The notes below the pieces were generated by a model. That model had not been told where the DNA came from. It saw nothing but the letters and a program-made list of their open reading frames with translations, and ran no database searches. The position numbers were made by a program, and so were the translations under genes. A DNA stretch of 64,000 nucleotides from Cyclobacterium marinum DSM 745 (lineage in GTDB: Bacteria > Bacteroidota > Bacteroidia > Cytophagales > Cyclobacteriaceae): contig NC_015914.1 in assembly GCF_000222485.1 (NCBI RefSeq), forward strand, positions 5,128,001 through 5,192,000, given 5' to 3'. This document shows, in pieces, positions 1 through 8,281 of the stretch (position 1 is the stretch's first letter; every line of letters begins with the position of its first letter).

Positions 1-3000
1 TACAAATGCTTGAGGAACGAAATTTAAACGTTTATACCATAAGTGCTGCCACCAAACGTTTGGATTTTTTAAAACAGGTGAACCCTGACTTGGTCATATT
101 AATGCCTCATGGTAGATTGACCTTGGGAAAAGAGAAAGAAGCAATAGACTGGTTAAAAGAGAAAAATATCCCGTTACTAACGCCATTAAGTGTTTTTCAA
201 GCTTACGATGATTGGGTAACTGACCCTCAAGGGTTTGCCGGACCATTGCTTTCTATGAGCGTGGTATTGCCTGAACTTGATGGTGGTATCAATCCTTATG
301 CTATCATTGCGCAATATGAGGATGAGCAAGGCTTTTTATCTTTTAGAACCATACCTGACAGGCTTCAAAAGTTTGGTGATATGGTGGAACAATGGCTTAC
401 TTTAAAAACAAAAGCCAATAAGGATAAAAAAGTTGCCATTTACTATTTCAAAGGCCCGGGATTAAATGCCATGGTTGCTGCCAATATGGAAGTTGTCCCT
501 TCCTTGTACAATACCTTGGTGAAATTAAAAGAGGAAGGGTATACGGTTGAAAACCTTCCTGATTCTCCTGATAAACTTTGGGAAATGATCAAGACTCAAG
601 GAGCTGTTCTGGGGCCCTATGCCAAAGGTGCTTTCGATCATTTTCTTAAAGAAGGAAGTCCGGCTCTTGTACCTACTTCTACCTATAAAAATTGGGTCAA
701 AAAAGACCTAACCCAAGAAAGCTACTTGGAAGTAGAGACCAAATACGGAGCTGCTCCGGGTGATTATTTATCTACCCGAATTGAAGGGCAGGACCACCTT
801 GCTGTGGCCAGACTTGAATTTGGTAATATCGTTTTACTGCCTCAGCCAATGTCAGGTTTGGGAGAAGACACATTTAAAATTGTTCATGGGACCAATAGTG
901 CGCCCCCGCACCCATATATCGCTTCTTACCTTTGGGTTAAAAATGCTTTTCAAGCCGATGCAGTAATCCATTGGGGTACACATGGAAGTTTAGAGTTCAC
1001 TCCGGGAAAACAGGTAGCACTTTCAGGTGCAGATTGGACAGACGCATTGATTGGGACTACCCCTCATTTTTATGTTTATACCATCAGCAATGTGGGGGAA
1101 GGAATCATCGCCAAAAGAAGAAGTTATGCAACCACCTTAAGTTACCTTACTCCTCCTTTTATGGAGTCTGAGGTCACTGGGGATTTAAAAGAATTAGGAG
1201 ATAAATTGTCGGCTTTTGTAGGCGCCACAGGTGTATTAAGGGAACAGTATAGAAAAAATATTACGGATTTGGCGTTGGGTTTGGATCTGGATCAGGATCT
1301 TGGTTTAGATAGCACCGGGATTTTTGATGATGAAACAATTTTTCAATTGTCCAACCATATTGAAGAAATCAAATATGAAAAAGTTTCCGGAGGTCTATAT
1401 AAAATGGGAATACCCTATAACCGCACTCAATTAGATAATACTACTCAACTGATGGCCTTAGATCCAATTGCATACAATATGGCCGCTTTAGATAAACTGA
1501 AAGGAACTGTAAGTCAAAAACAATTGGATAATGCCCGTTATTTTGATAAAAATTACCGCCAGAGGGCAAAAAGAGCCATCCAGTCCATTCACAATGGACA
1601 GGCGGAAGAAATTGTTTTGCAATCTTTGATTAGCAAACAAGACATTGAAATTGCAAAGCAATGGCAAAATCAAAACCGTGGAATGTCTGATGCAGATATT
1701 GTAAAAGGATTTATTGGTATGGGAGATGCTAAACCTGATGAAAGTTCTGCAGGAAAGCCTAATAATGGACCTTCTATTCAGGAAAAAGACAAGGTAAAAG
1801 AACTTGTATTGGCCATCTCACCCTTTCCTGAAAGGGTGAATTTTATCATGAACCTAAAATCTGATAAGAAATTTAAGCAACAATCAGGAATATTGGATCC
1901 ACAAACCCTTGAAAAAGCAAAAACAATTGCTAAAGCCATTCCTGCAATGGCCGAAGCACTTGAAATCGGCCAACAGGCTGATGTTTTTGCCCTCCTTAGA
2001 CTTATGCAAAAGGAATCGCTACGGCAGTTAACCTTTGAATTGTTGGAGGATGATAATTTGGCAGAACAAATGGCTTTGGAGAAAAAGCGTGCGGAAGCAG
2101 AGGCTATTGACAAGTTAAGTAAACCTGAAAACCTCAATTTACTCGCCTATATATTCAATGGTAAAAAGGAAGGGATTAAACCAGCTTATAGTCTAGCGCA
2201 ACAATTGAGTCAATTAAAAATCAATTTGATTAATTGGAGCTTGGTGGAAAAACTCAAGCCTGAGGTATTGAAACCTTATTGGTCTCAAGAGGAATTTGTC
2301 AGCAAATTGCAAATGAAGGTTGAAGAAGTTGAGTTGAAATTGCTTAGCGAGGAAAGAAAAGCAGAAGCCCATTCCAAAGCTGTGATGAGCCTGATCACAG
2401 CTGTCCGTTCTGTAAAAAAATATGAAAAGGATCTTACCTCAAGTACAGCTAAAGAAATGACAGCCATAATGACTGGTCTTGAAGGAGGATACATTGCCCC
2501 TTCATCCGGAGGAGACCCCATAACAAACCCTGCCACTGTTCCCACCGGTAGAAACCTATTTTCTATCGATGCTGAGAAAACCCCTTCACCGGAAGCATGG
2601 AAAGTAGGGGTAGACTTGGCCAAATCTTTACTAGACAACCACAGGGAAAAACATAAAACATTTCCTCGTAAAGTTAGCTTTACCCTTTGGCCAGGAGATT
2701 TTATAGCAACAGAAGGGGCCATGGTAGCTCAGATATTTTATTTGTTAGGTGTGGAACCAGTAAGAGATCCTTTTAAGCGTGTAGTAGATATACGTTTGAT
2801 CCCTGAAGCAGAATTGGGTAGACCACGGATAGATGTGGTGGTCCAAACTGCAGGACAATTTAGGGACTTGGCCGCTAGCCGGATGTTTTTGATTAACAAA
2901 GCTGTAAAATTGGCTACTGAGGCTGTGGATACAGATAGTAACTATGTAAAGGAAGGTGTTCAAGCAGCTGAACTTTACATGAAGGATAAAGGACTTTCGC

Positions 3001-4031
3001 CTAAACAGGCTAGAGAATGGTCTACCCAACGGGTATTTGGCGGAGTAAATGGCATTTATGGCACCAATATCATGGGGATGGTAGAAAAAGGTAATAGTTG
3101 GGAAGATGAGCAGGAAGTGGCCGATACCTACCTCAACAATATGGGAGCTATTTACGATGAGGGAAACAACTGGGGTGCCTTTCAAGAAGGGGTTTTCGAA
3201 GCTGCTTTACAGAATACGGAGGTCGTTGTTCAACCGAGAGAAAGTAATACTTGGGGAGGACTTAGTTTGGATCATGTTTATGAGTTTATGGGTGGCCTAA
3301 GCCTGGCAGTAAGGTCAGTTACAGGAAATGATCCTGATGCTTACTTCAATGATTTCAGAAATCCTGTAAAGGCCAATGTTCAGGGATTGGAGGAGGCCCT
3401 GTGGGTAGAAGCACGATCTACATTACTTAATCCCAAATACATTGAGGAGTACATGAAAGGTGGTGCTACTTCTGCCGAAACCTTTGCTGAAACATTCAGA
3501 AACACCTATGGTTGGAATGTGATGAAACCAAACGCAATTGATGATGCCCTTTGGAATAACTTGCACGAGGTGTATATCAATGATAAGTTAGACCTCAATG
3601 TGAAAGCTTTTTTCGAGAGAGAAAACCCATATGCTTTGCAAGAAATGACAGCAGTAATGCTTGAAACAATCAGAAAAGGGTATTGGGAAGCATCTGCAGA
3701 CCAAATTCATTCCCTTACGGAAATGCATACAGAGCTAATCAGCAAACATCAAGCAGGTTGTAGTGGTTTTGTTTGCGACAATGATAAATTGCAAGCATTC
3801 ATTACTGAAAACTTAAGTCCTGAATCTCGACTTGAATATGAAGCAGCTTTAAAAGCTGTTCAGGAAATTCCTACCAATGAAGAAAGCATGGTTTTGGAAA
3901 AGGAAAAACTTTCAGAAAGTAATACTAAAGAAAATGACGAGATAAACAGCAATATAATTGTTTTGAGTCTTGTAGGTTTACTTTTTATTCTGATTGTTTT
4001 GTTGATTATTAAAAGAAAGAAGCAAGAGTAA
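1..4031 (+). CDS. hmuS: HmuS-like, CobN-family chelatase (5' end missing)
   Basis: The frame is open to the window edge, so the N-terminus is missing; 1341 residues are visible from an internal Met at position 6. CobN/magnesium-chelatase hallmarks are present: HWGTHGSLE followed by FTPGK (residues 322-335) and a C-terminal CSGFVCDN (1252-1259). A single membrane segment (about 1316-1335) followed by KRKK closes the protein, so the large domain should lie on the periplasmic side by the positive-inside rule. Cobalamin-pathway CobN is soluble, whereas HmuS of Porphyromonas and Bacteroides haem loci is a CobN homologue encoded before hmuT, hmuU and hmuV, the order seen here. The likely role is binding haem or removing its iron after outer-membrane uptake. 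The next gene starts 1 nt after the stop. A cobalt chelatase for B12 synthesis is the alternative, but no other cob gene is nearby. Confidence 0.8.
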   Translation, partial: QMLEERNLNVYTISAATKRLDFLKQVNPDLVILMPHGRLTLGKEKEAIDWLKEKNIPLLTPLSVFQAYDDWVTDPQGFAGPLLSMSVVLPELDGGINPYAIIAQYEDEQGFLSFRTIPDRLQKFGDMVEQWLTLKTKANKDKKVAIYYFKGPGLNAMVAANMEVVPSLYNTLVKLKEEGYTVENLPDSPDKLWEMIKTQGAVLGPYAKGAFDHFLKEGSPALVPTSTYKNWVKKDLTQESYLEVETKYGAAPGDYLSTRIEGQDHLAVARLEFGNIVLLPQPMSGLGEDTFKIVHGTNSAPPHPYIASYLWVKNAFQADAVIHWGTHGSLEFTPGKQVALSGADWTDALIGTTPHFYVYTISNVGEGIIAKRRSYATTLSYLTPPFMESEVTGDLKELGDKLSAFVGATGVLREQYRKNITDLALGLDLDQDLGLDSTGIFDDETIFQLSNHIEEIKYEKVSGGLYKMGIPYNRTQLDNTTQLMALDPIAYNMAALDKLKGTVSQKQLDNARYFDKNYRQRAKRAIQSIHNGQAEEIVLQSLISKQDIEIAKQWQNQNRGMSDADIVKGFIGMGDAKPDESSAGKPNNGPSIQEKDKVKELVLAISPFPERVNFIMNLKSDKKFKQQSGILDPQTLEKAKTIAKAIPAMAEALEIGQQADVFALLRLMQKESLRQLTFELLEDDNLAEQMALEKKRAEAEAIDKLSKPENLNLLAYIFNGKKEGIKPAYSLAQQLSQLKINLINWSLVEKLKPEVLKPYWSQEEFVSKLQMKVEEVELKLLSEERKAEAHSKAVMSLITAVRSVKKYEKDLTSSTAKEMTAIMTGLEGGYIAPSSGGDPITNPATVPTGRNLFSIDAEKTPSPEAWKVGVDLAKSLLDNHREKHKTFPRKVSFTLWPGDFIATEGAMVAQIFYLLGVEPVRDPFKRVVDIRLIPEAELGRPRIDVVVQTAGQFRDLAASRMFLINKAVKLATEAVDTDSNYVKEGVQAAELYMKDKGLSPKQAREWSTQRVFGGVNGIYGTNIMGMVEKGNSWEDEQEVADTYLNNMGAIYDEGNNWGAFQEGVFEAALQNTEVVVQPRESNTWGGLSLDHVYEFMGGLSLAVRSVTGNDPDAYFNDFRNPVKANVQGLEEALWVEARSTLLNPKYIEEYMKGGATSAETFAETFRNTYGWNVMKPNAIDDALWNNLHEVYINDKLDLNVKAFFERENPYALQEMTAVMLETIRKGYWEASADQIHSLTEMHTELISKHQAGCSGFVCDNDKLQAFITENLSPESRLEYEAALKAVQEIPTNEESMVLEKEKLSESNTKENDEINSNIIVLSLVGLLFILIVLLIIKRKKQE

Positions 4032-4032
4032 T

Positions 4033-4725
4033 ATGGAACTTGTTTTACAGTTTCTATTTGGAATTGGCATTTTTAATGCTGCATTACATTGGAGCCAACA
4101 TGGATTGGCTGGTAGGTTAATCAGTGCCGTGACTATGGCCCTGATAGCCTATCTGTTTTATCCTTGGACATTAGAACAAAGCAGAGAGCAATTTGAAGTT
4201 TGGATGGCTGAACATGAATTAATGCAACAGTTGGCAGTTATATTGGTCATCGAAGCCCTTATTTTCATAAGTCTTGATCTTGCATTGATTAAAAGATTTT
4301 TTAATCTACCAGTCGCTAGATATTTTAAGACAATGGCTTTATATCCGGGGCTATTTTGGCTAGTTGCCATGCTTTATTTCCAAATGAACTGGTTTTATTC
4401 GTTTTCAGGGATAGAATTTGAAACCTTAGCCATTCTATATTCTCTTATAATTTTATTGGTCTTTAGCCTACTTCCACTTGGTCTACGGGCATTACTCCCA
4501 GAACCTTACCTACGAATGGAAATAAGGTATATCCTAAGCTTTGGACAAATCATTGGTGCTATAGTGATTACTGTCCTTTGCCAGGGAATCCCTTATCATC
4601 CCAGTTATAATAATTTTGAATTAAATTCTTTATTGATCTTTCTAGGTACTGTAATTACCCTATTTCTCTTGGGTTTTTTATGGTCCAGGATTGCCAAACA
4701 CATCAAATTAAAATGGAAATTTTAA
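4033..4725 (+). CDS. hmuT: HmuT-like polytopic inner-membrane protein
   Basis: A 230-residue, very hydrophobic protein with about six predicted membrane segments and a short basic C-terminal tail (KHIKLKWKF). I recognise no catalytic motif. It is named by position: it sits between the CobN-like hmuS (1 nt upstream) and the ExbB-like gene, which overlaps its end by 13 nt, matching the place of hmuT in Porphyromonas and Bacteroides haem operons. Translational coupling to both neighbours is likely. It may be an inner-membrane partner of HmuS or a porphyrin/iron permease; the sequence does not decide this. Confidence 0.65.
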   Translation: MELVLQFLFGIGIFNAALHWSQHGLAGRLISAVTMALIAYLFYPWTLEQSREQFEVWMAEHELMQQLAVILVIEALIFISLDLALIKRFFNLPVARYFKTMALYPGLFWLVAMLYFQMNWFYSFSGIEFETLAILYSLIILLVFSLLPLGLRALLPEPYLRMEIRYILSFGQIIGAIVITVLCQGIPYHPSYNNFELNSLLIFLGTVITLFLLGFLWSRIAKHIKLKWKF

Positions 4726-5312
4726 ATAAAATACTCTATTGGATAGCTACCGGTTTAATGTTACCGGTGATTGTGGTTCTAATTTTTCTGTTTCTTAAGG
4801 CCTTGGCTTCTTTAGGGGCTTTCTATGGAGATTATATCAGCCGCCTGAAAGACCAGAAAAAGCTTCATCCTTTTTTCAATGAAGCGGTGGAAAAGGACCT
4901 CGGAATCAATGCAATACCTACTGGTAAAGGTTTATTATTTTCATACCTGCAACAATTGTTTACGTTTAGGTATTCACCGGTAATTCGGGAAAAAATTCTT
5001 ACAGATTTTGAATTGGAAATGAATAGAAAACTTGGATCTACAAAAAGTATGTCCAGACTTGGACCAGTTTTAGGACTTATGGGAACACTTATTCCAATGG
5101 GACCTGCTTTGGTAGGCTTAGCTTCGGGGAATATTGCCTCAATGGCAGAAAATATGCAAGTAGCCTTTTCCACTACAGTTGTAGGTTTAATCGTAGGTGC
5201 CATAGGATACAGTCTCACTGAAGTTCGCCAGCGTTGGTACGCAAAAGATCTTTCTCAGTTAATGTATATTTCAGACCTGATAACAGAAGAAAATGAGACG
5301 AAGAAAAAATAG
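4713..5312 (+). CDS. hmuU: HmuU-like MotA/TolQ/ExbB proton-channel protein
   Basis: A 199-residue protein with an N-terminal membrane segment and the paired C-terminal helices of the MotA/TolQ/ExbB family; the core RLGPVLGLMGTLIPMGPAL and the following ST-T-G helix are clear. The ATG at 4713 is preferred over one at 4680, because the longer form adds 11 polar residues before a natural hydrophobic start and lies deeper inside hmuT. ExbB proteins form the proton-driven stator that energises outer-membrane transport. The next gene overlaps by 20 nt, so the products are probably made together. With the following DUF2149 protein it should form a motor dedicated to this haem locus, separate from the general ExbB/ExbD/TonB set at 49843-51895. 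Confidence 0.8.
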   Translation: MEILNKILYWIATGLMLPVIVVLIFLFLKALASLGAFYGDYISRLKDQKKLHPFFNEAVEKDLGINAIPTGKGLLFSYLQQLFTFRYSPVIREKILTDFELEMNRKLGSTKSMSRLGPVLGLMGTLIPMGPALVGLASGNIASMAENMQVAFSTTVVGLIVGAIGYSLTEVRQRWYAKDLSQLMYISDLITEENETKKK

Positions 5313-5625
5313 ATTTCTTAACCAACAAGAAGCTGATGATCCCATTTCCACTGTGGCCAATCTTTTTGATGTGGCCATGGTATTTGCTGTAGCATTAATG
5401 GTTGCCTTGGTTTCTCGGTTTAATATGGCAGAAATGTTAACCCAAGAAGACTTTACCATGGTTAAAAACCCAGGCAAGGAAAACATGGAAATCATTACAA
5501 AGAAAGGAGAGGAGATCACCCGCTATAAGTCCAACCAAGCAGCTAAGGCGGAAGGAAATAAAGGCAAAAGGGTAGGAATTGCCTATGAATTGGACAATGG
5601 AGAAATTATTTATGTGCCTGAATAG
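5293..5625 (+). CDS. hmuV: HmuV-like DUF2149 protein (ExbD-like partner)
   Basis: A 110-residue protein: a basic start (MRRRKNRF), DDPISTVANLFDVAMVFAVA leading into one membrane helix, then a small periplasmic domain. This is the DUF2149 layout, which pairs with ExbB-like proteins in Hmu loci and resembles ExbD in topology, with an acidic residue at the start of the helix. It overlaps hmuU by 20 nt and is the last gene of the operon. The expected role is the second half of the proton-driven motor that acts on HmuS or the outer-membrane haem receptor. No TonB-type C-terminal domain is present. Confidence 0.75.
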   Translation: MRRRKNRFLNQQEADDPISTVANLFDVAMVFAVALMVALVSRFNMAEMLTQEDFTMVKNPGKENMEIITKKGEEITRYKSNQAAKAEGNKGKRVGIAYELDNGEIIYVPE

Positions 5626-5994
5626 TAAGGGGGCATACAAGAAAGCCAATTCACTTTTTTAAGCTTACAATCCATTACCTTCTATAATTGGAACGTAAAT
5701 AAAATTGGTGCTTGGATATAATTTGCTCTAGAAATAATGGAAATACTTCTCATATTATGTAGAATGATACCCGTTTCATACAGTGGGTACCATTCAACTT
5801 GGAAACATTTCCTTTAAGCCTTGAATCAGTTAATTAGCCTTATTTTAAGCCTGAAACATGCAATAGAAAATCTATAAGGTGCTAAAGCTCAGGATAGGTA
5901 TTAGCCCAGACTTCCGTCAAGACGGAGAAATCCGATTACATAATCAGGGTAAAATTAATAATAAAGGAAAAGGCCCACCTTATTTTTTAATGGA
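5626..5994. other. Intergenic region between convergent genes
   Basis: The 369 bp between the hmu operon and the convergent propeller gene hold no supported gene. A short 6-bp inverted repeat (TCCGTC/GACGGA, 5913-5926) is present without a T-run, so it is not called a terminator. A 70-codon frame from 5879 runs into the coding region of the opposite gene and looks spurious. Confidence 0.5.
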
Positions 5995-8217
5995 TCAATC
6001 CGGCAATGAAAATGCCATTACCGATCCGGCAGTATTTTTCGAATTTCCCCCTACAGAAAGGACAATATATTGCTTGCCATTTACCTCATAGGTGCTGGGG
6101 TTGGCATTGGCAAATCCGGGTAGTTTGATTTCCCAACGTTTTTCACCGGTATCCTTATCAAAAGCCCTAAGTTGGTTATCACGTGTTCCTGCAATGAAAA
6201 CCAATCCTCCTGCGGTAACCATAGGTCCGGCAGATCCCCTTTCGCCGGTTTCCTCAGAACCGGTCTGGAGGTCCCGATTATTGCCCAATGGCACACTCCA
6301 AGCAAAATCTCCAGTATTTAGATCGATTGCATGTAGTTTGCCCCATGGAGGTTTTATTCCCGGCCTTCCTTCCGGATCTCTGAAATATCCATAGGCTGTA
6401 AGGTTCAGGTAACGGTTGAGGCTGTCTGTGTTTTGGATTTCCGTTGATGCTCCTTGGTTAGTATTGATCTCTTCCAATAAGGATTGTTCTTCTTGGGGAC
6501 TGCCACTGCTTTCGTTTTCAAATAGAAAGGCTAATATTGCCTCTTCCTTGGCCTTGTCTGTTATTACACTAGAGAAGCTGGGCATTTTTCCTCCTCCTTG
6601 TTTAATTTTAGCAAGCACATCTTCTTCGCTGATTCTTCCTTTTAACCCTACTAATGAAGGGTTACCTTGTTCATCTCCATTTTTGTCTCTACCATGGCAG
6701 CTGATACAATAGGTGGAATAGATCGATTCTCCCTGCTTGTAAACCGAGAGGTTAGTAATGGCATTCTCAGGCTCTACCTTTTTCATTCGCATGATTTCCG
6801 GTGAATCATTTGATCTGACATAAAAGAGACCGGTGGATGGATCGAAGGCCCCACCACCCCAGCTTGATCCACCACGTGAACCTGGAAACTGTAATGTCCC
6901 TTGTATGGAAGGAGGAGTGAAAATTCCTTCGTACCGAAGAGAACGAAATAACTTCACCAAAGAATCTCGAGAGGAAGGCGAGTAGTTGGCCAGATCTTTT
7001 TCGTCCAAAAATTGTCGGGTATAGGGAGCAGGTTTTGTGGGAAAGGGCTGAGTAGGCCAAGTTTCTTCGCCGGGAATATCGGAAGATGGAACCGGCCTTT
7101 CTTCGATGGGAAACAAAGATTTTCCTGTTTCTCTGTTCAATACATAAAGAAAACCTACTTTTGAAGTTTGGGCAACTGCATCCATTTTTTTGCCTTCGTG
7201 TTCTACAGTTACCAAGTTCGGTGGTGCAGGCAAATCATAATCCCACAAGTCGTGATGTACAGTTTGAAAGTGCCAGATGTAAGCTCCAGTTCGAGCATTC
7301 ACAGCTACTACGGAGTTGCCAAATAAATTCTTGCCTTTGCGATTTGCTCCATAATAATCGTAAGCAGGTGATCCGGTAGCAAAAAAGACCATGCCACGGG
7401 AAGCATCCAAACTAAAACCTCCCCAACTATTGGCACCACCACTGTATTTCCAGGCATCTTTGGGCCATGAATCATGCCCTACTTGTCCAGGCATAGGAAT
7501 GGTATGGAAGGTCCAGACCAATTCCCCTGAGCGTACATTGTAAGCCCTTACATGGCCTGGTTCTGCACCATAAAGTTCTGAAACCTCTGTGCCCAAAATC
7601 AATAAATCCTCGAAAATAATGCCCGGGGAAGTGGGTATTACCGAGATTTTATCCGGATCGCCACGCATGCCTTCGTTTAGGTCCACCTTACCTTCGTTTC
7701 CAAAAGAGGGGACCGGCATTCCGGTAGATGCATCAATGGCAAAAAGTTTATCACCCCCGGTAAACAGGATGCGTTGGTCCGAACCGTCTTCCCAGTACGT
7801 TACACCCCGTTTGACTCCACCTCCTCTTTCCCCATTAAAAGGATCAAAACTCCATTTTAATTCTCCTGTGGCGGCATCAACTGCAAATAACCGACCCCGA
7901 GCAGAGGTGGTATACAAAACATCATCAATGATAATTGGATTGCTTTCACTATTTTGTGGCCTGTCTCCTGTAATGCTGTCATTGGGTTCAAAAATCCACG
8001 CCAGAGCAAGTTTAGACACGTTTTCCTTGTTGATCTGATCAAGATGAGAGTAACTGGTACTTTCATTGTCGGCTTTATAAACTCCCCAATTGGAATAGCT
8101 GTCCCGCTTCTTTTGGCTACAACTTCCGCTCCAAAACAAAAAGAGAATAAAGAAAAACCATCCGTAATTAAATGGGCTTGCATATTGTGGCGGCTTCGCT
8201 GAGAAAATCACTTTCAT
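5995..8217 (-). CDS. PQQ-dependent dehydrogenase lipoprotein with inserted cytochrome c domain
   Basis: A 740-residue quinoprotein dehydrogenase of the glucose/quinate type. A hydrophobic segment ends in a lipobox with Cys33, so it is probably an anchored lipoprotein. The eight-bladed propeller is shown by repeated TGxxxW-type blade motifs (AATGELKWSFDP, RSGELVWTF, DTGEKRWEIKLPG) and the family signature HHDLWDYDLPAPPN (321-334). A class I cytochrome c domain is inserted between late blades: CISCH at 504-508 with probable axial Met545 in KMPSF. It should oxidise a sugar or alcohol outside the inner membrane and pass electrons through its own haem. The substrate cannot be read from sequence and no PQQ synthesis gene is in the window. 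The next gene upstream on the same strand encodes a related propeller-cytochrome. Confidence 0.85.
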   Translation of the reverse strand: MKVIFSAKPPQYASPFNYGWFFFILFLFWSGSCSQKKRDSYSNWGVYKADNESTSYSHLDQINKENVSKLALAWIFEPNDSITGDRPQNSESNPIIIDDVLYTTSARGRLFAVDAATGELKWSFDPFNGERGGGVKRGVTYWEDGSDQRILFTGGDKLFAIDASTGMPVPSFGNEGKVDLNEGMRGDPDKISVIPTSPGIIFEDLLILGTEVSELYGAEPGHVRAYNVRSGELVWTFHTIPMPGQVGHDSWPKDAWKYSGGANSWGGFSLDASRGMVFFATGSPAYDYYGANRKGKNLFGNSVVAVNARTGAYIWHFQTVHHDLWDYDLPAPPNLVTVEHEGKKMDAVAQTSKVGFLYVLNRETGKSLFPIEERPVPSSDIPGEETWPTQPFPTKPAPYTRQFLDEKDLANYSPSSRDSLVKLFRSLRYEGIFTPPSIQGTLQFPGSRGGSSWGGGAFDPSTGLFYVRSNDSPEIMRMKKVEPENAITNLSVYKQGESIYSTYCISCHGRDKNGDEQGNPSLVGLKGRISEEDVLAKIKQGGGKMPSFSSVITDKAKEEAILAFLFENESSGSPQEEQSLLEEINTNQGASTEIQNTDSLNRYLNLTAYGYFRDPEGRPGIKPPWGKLHAIDLNTGDFAWSVPLGNNRDLQTGSEETGERGSAGPMVTAGGLVFIAGTRDNQLRAFDKDTGEKRWEIKLPGFANANPSTYEVNGKQYIVLSVGGNSKNTAGSVMAFSLPD

Positions 8218-8281
8218 CTGATAGTTTAAGCATTAATAACCTGTAAATTAATAAAATTTTGGTTCAGGAGCACCTGTGCGT

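Noticed and set aside
2285..2722. 145-codon antisense frame in hmuS
   Set aside because: It is opposite a well-supported conserved gene and has no independent evidence.
5905..5930. TCCGTC/GACGGA as a terminator
   Set aside because: The arms are short, the loop has only two bases, and no T-run follows.
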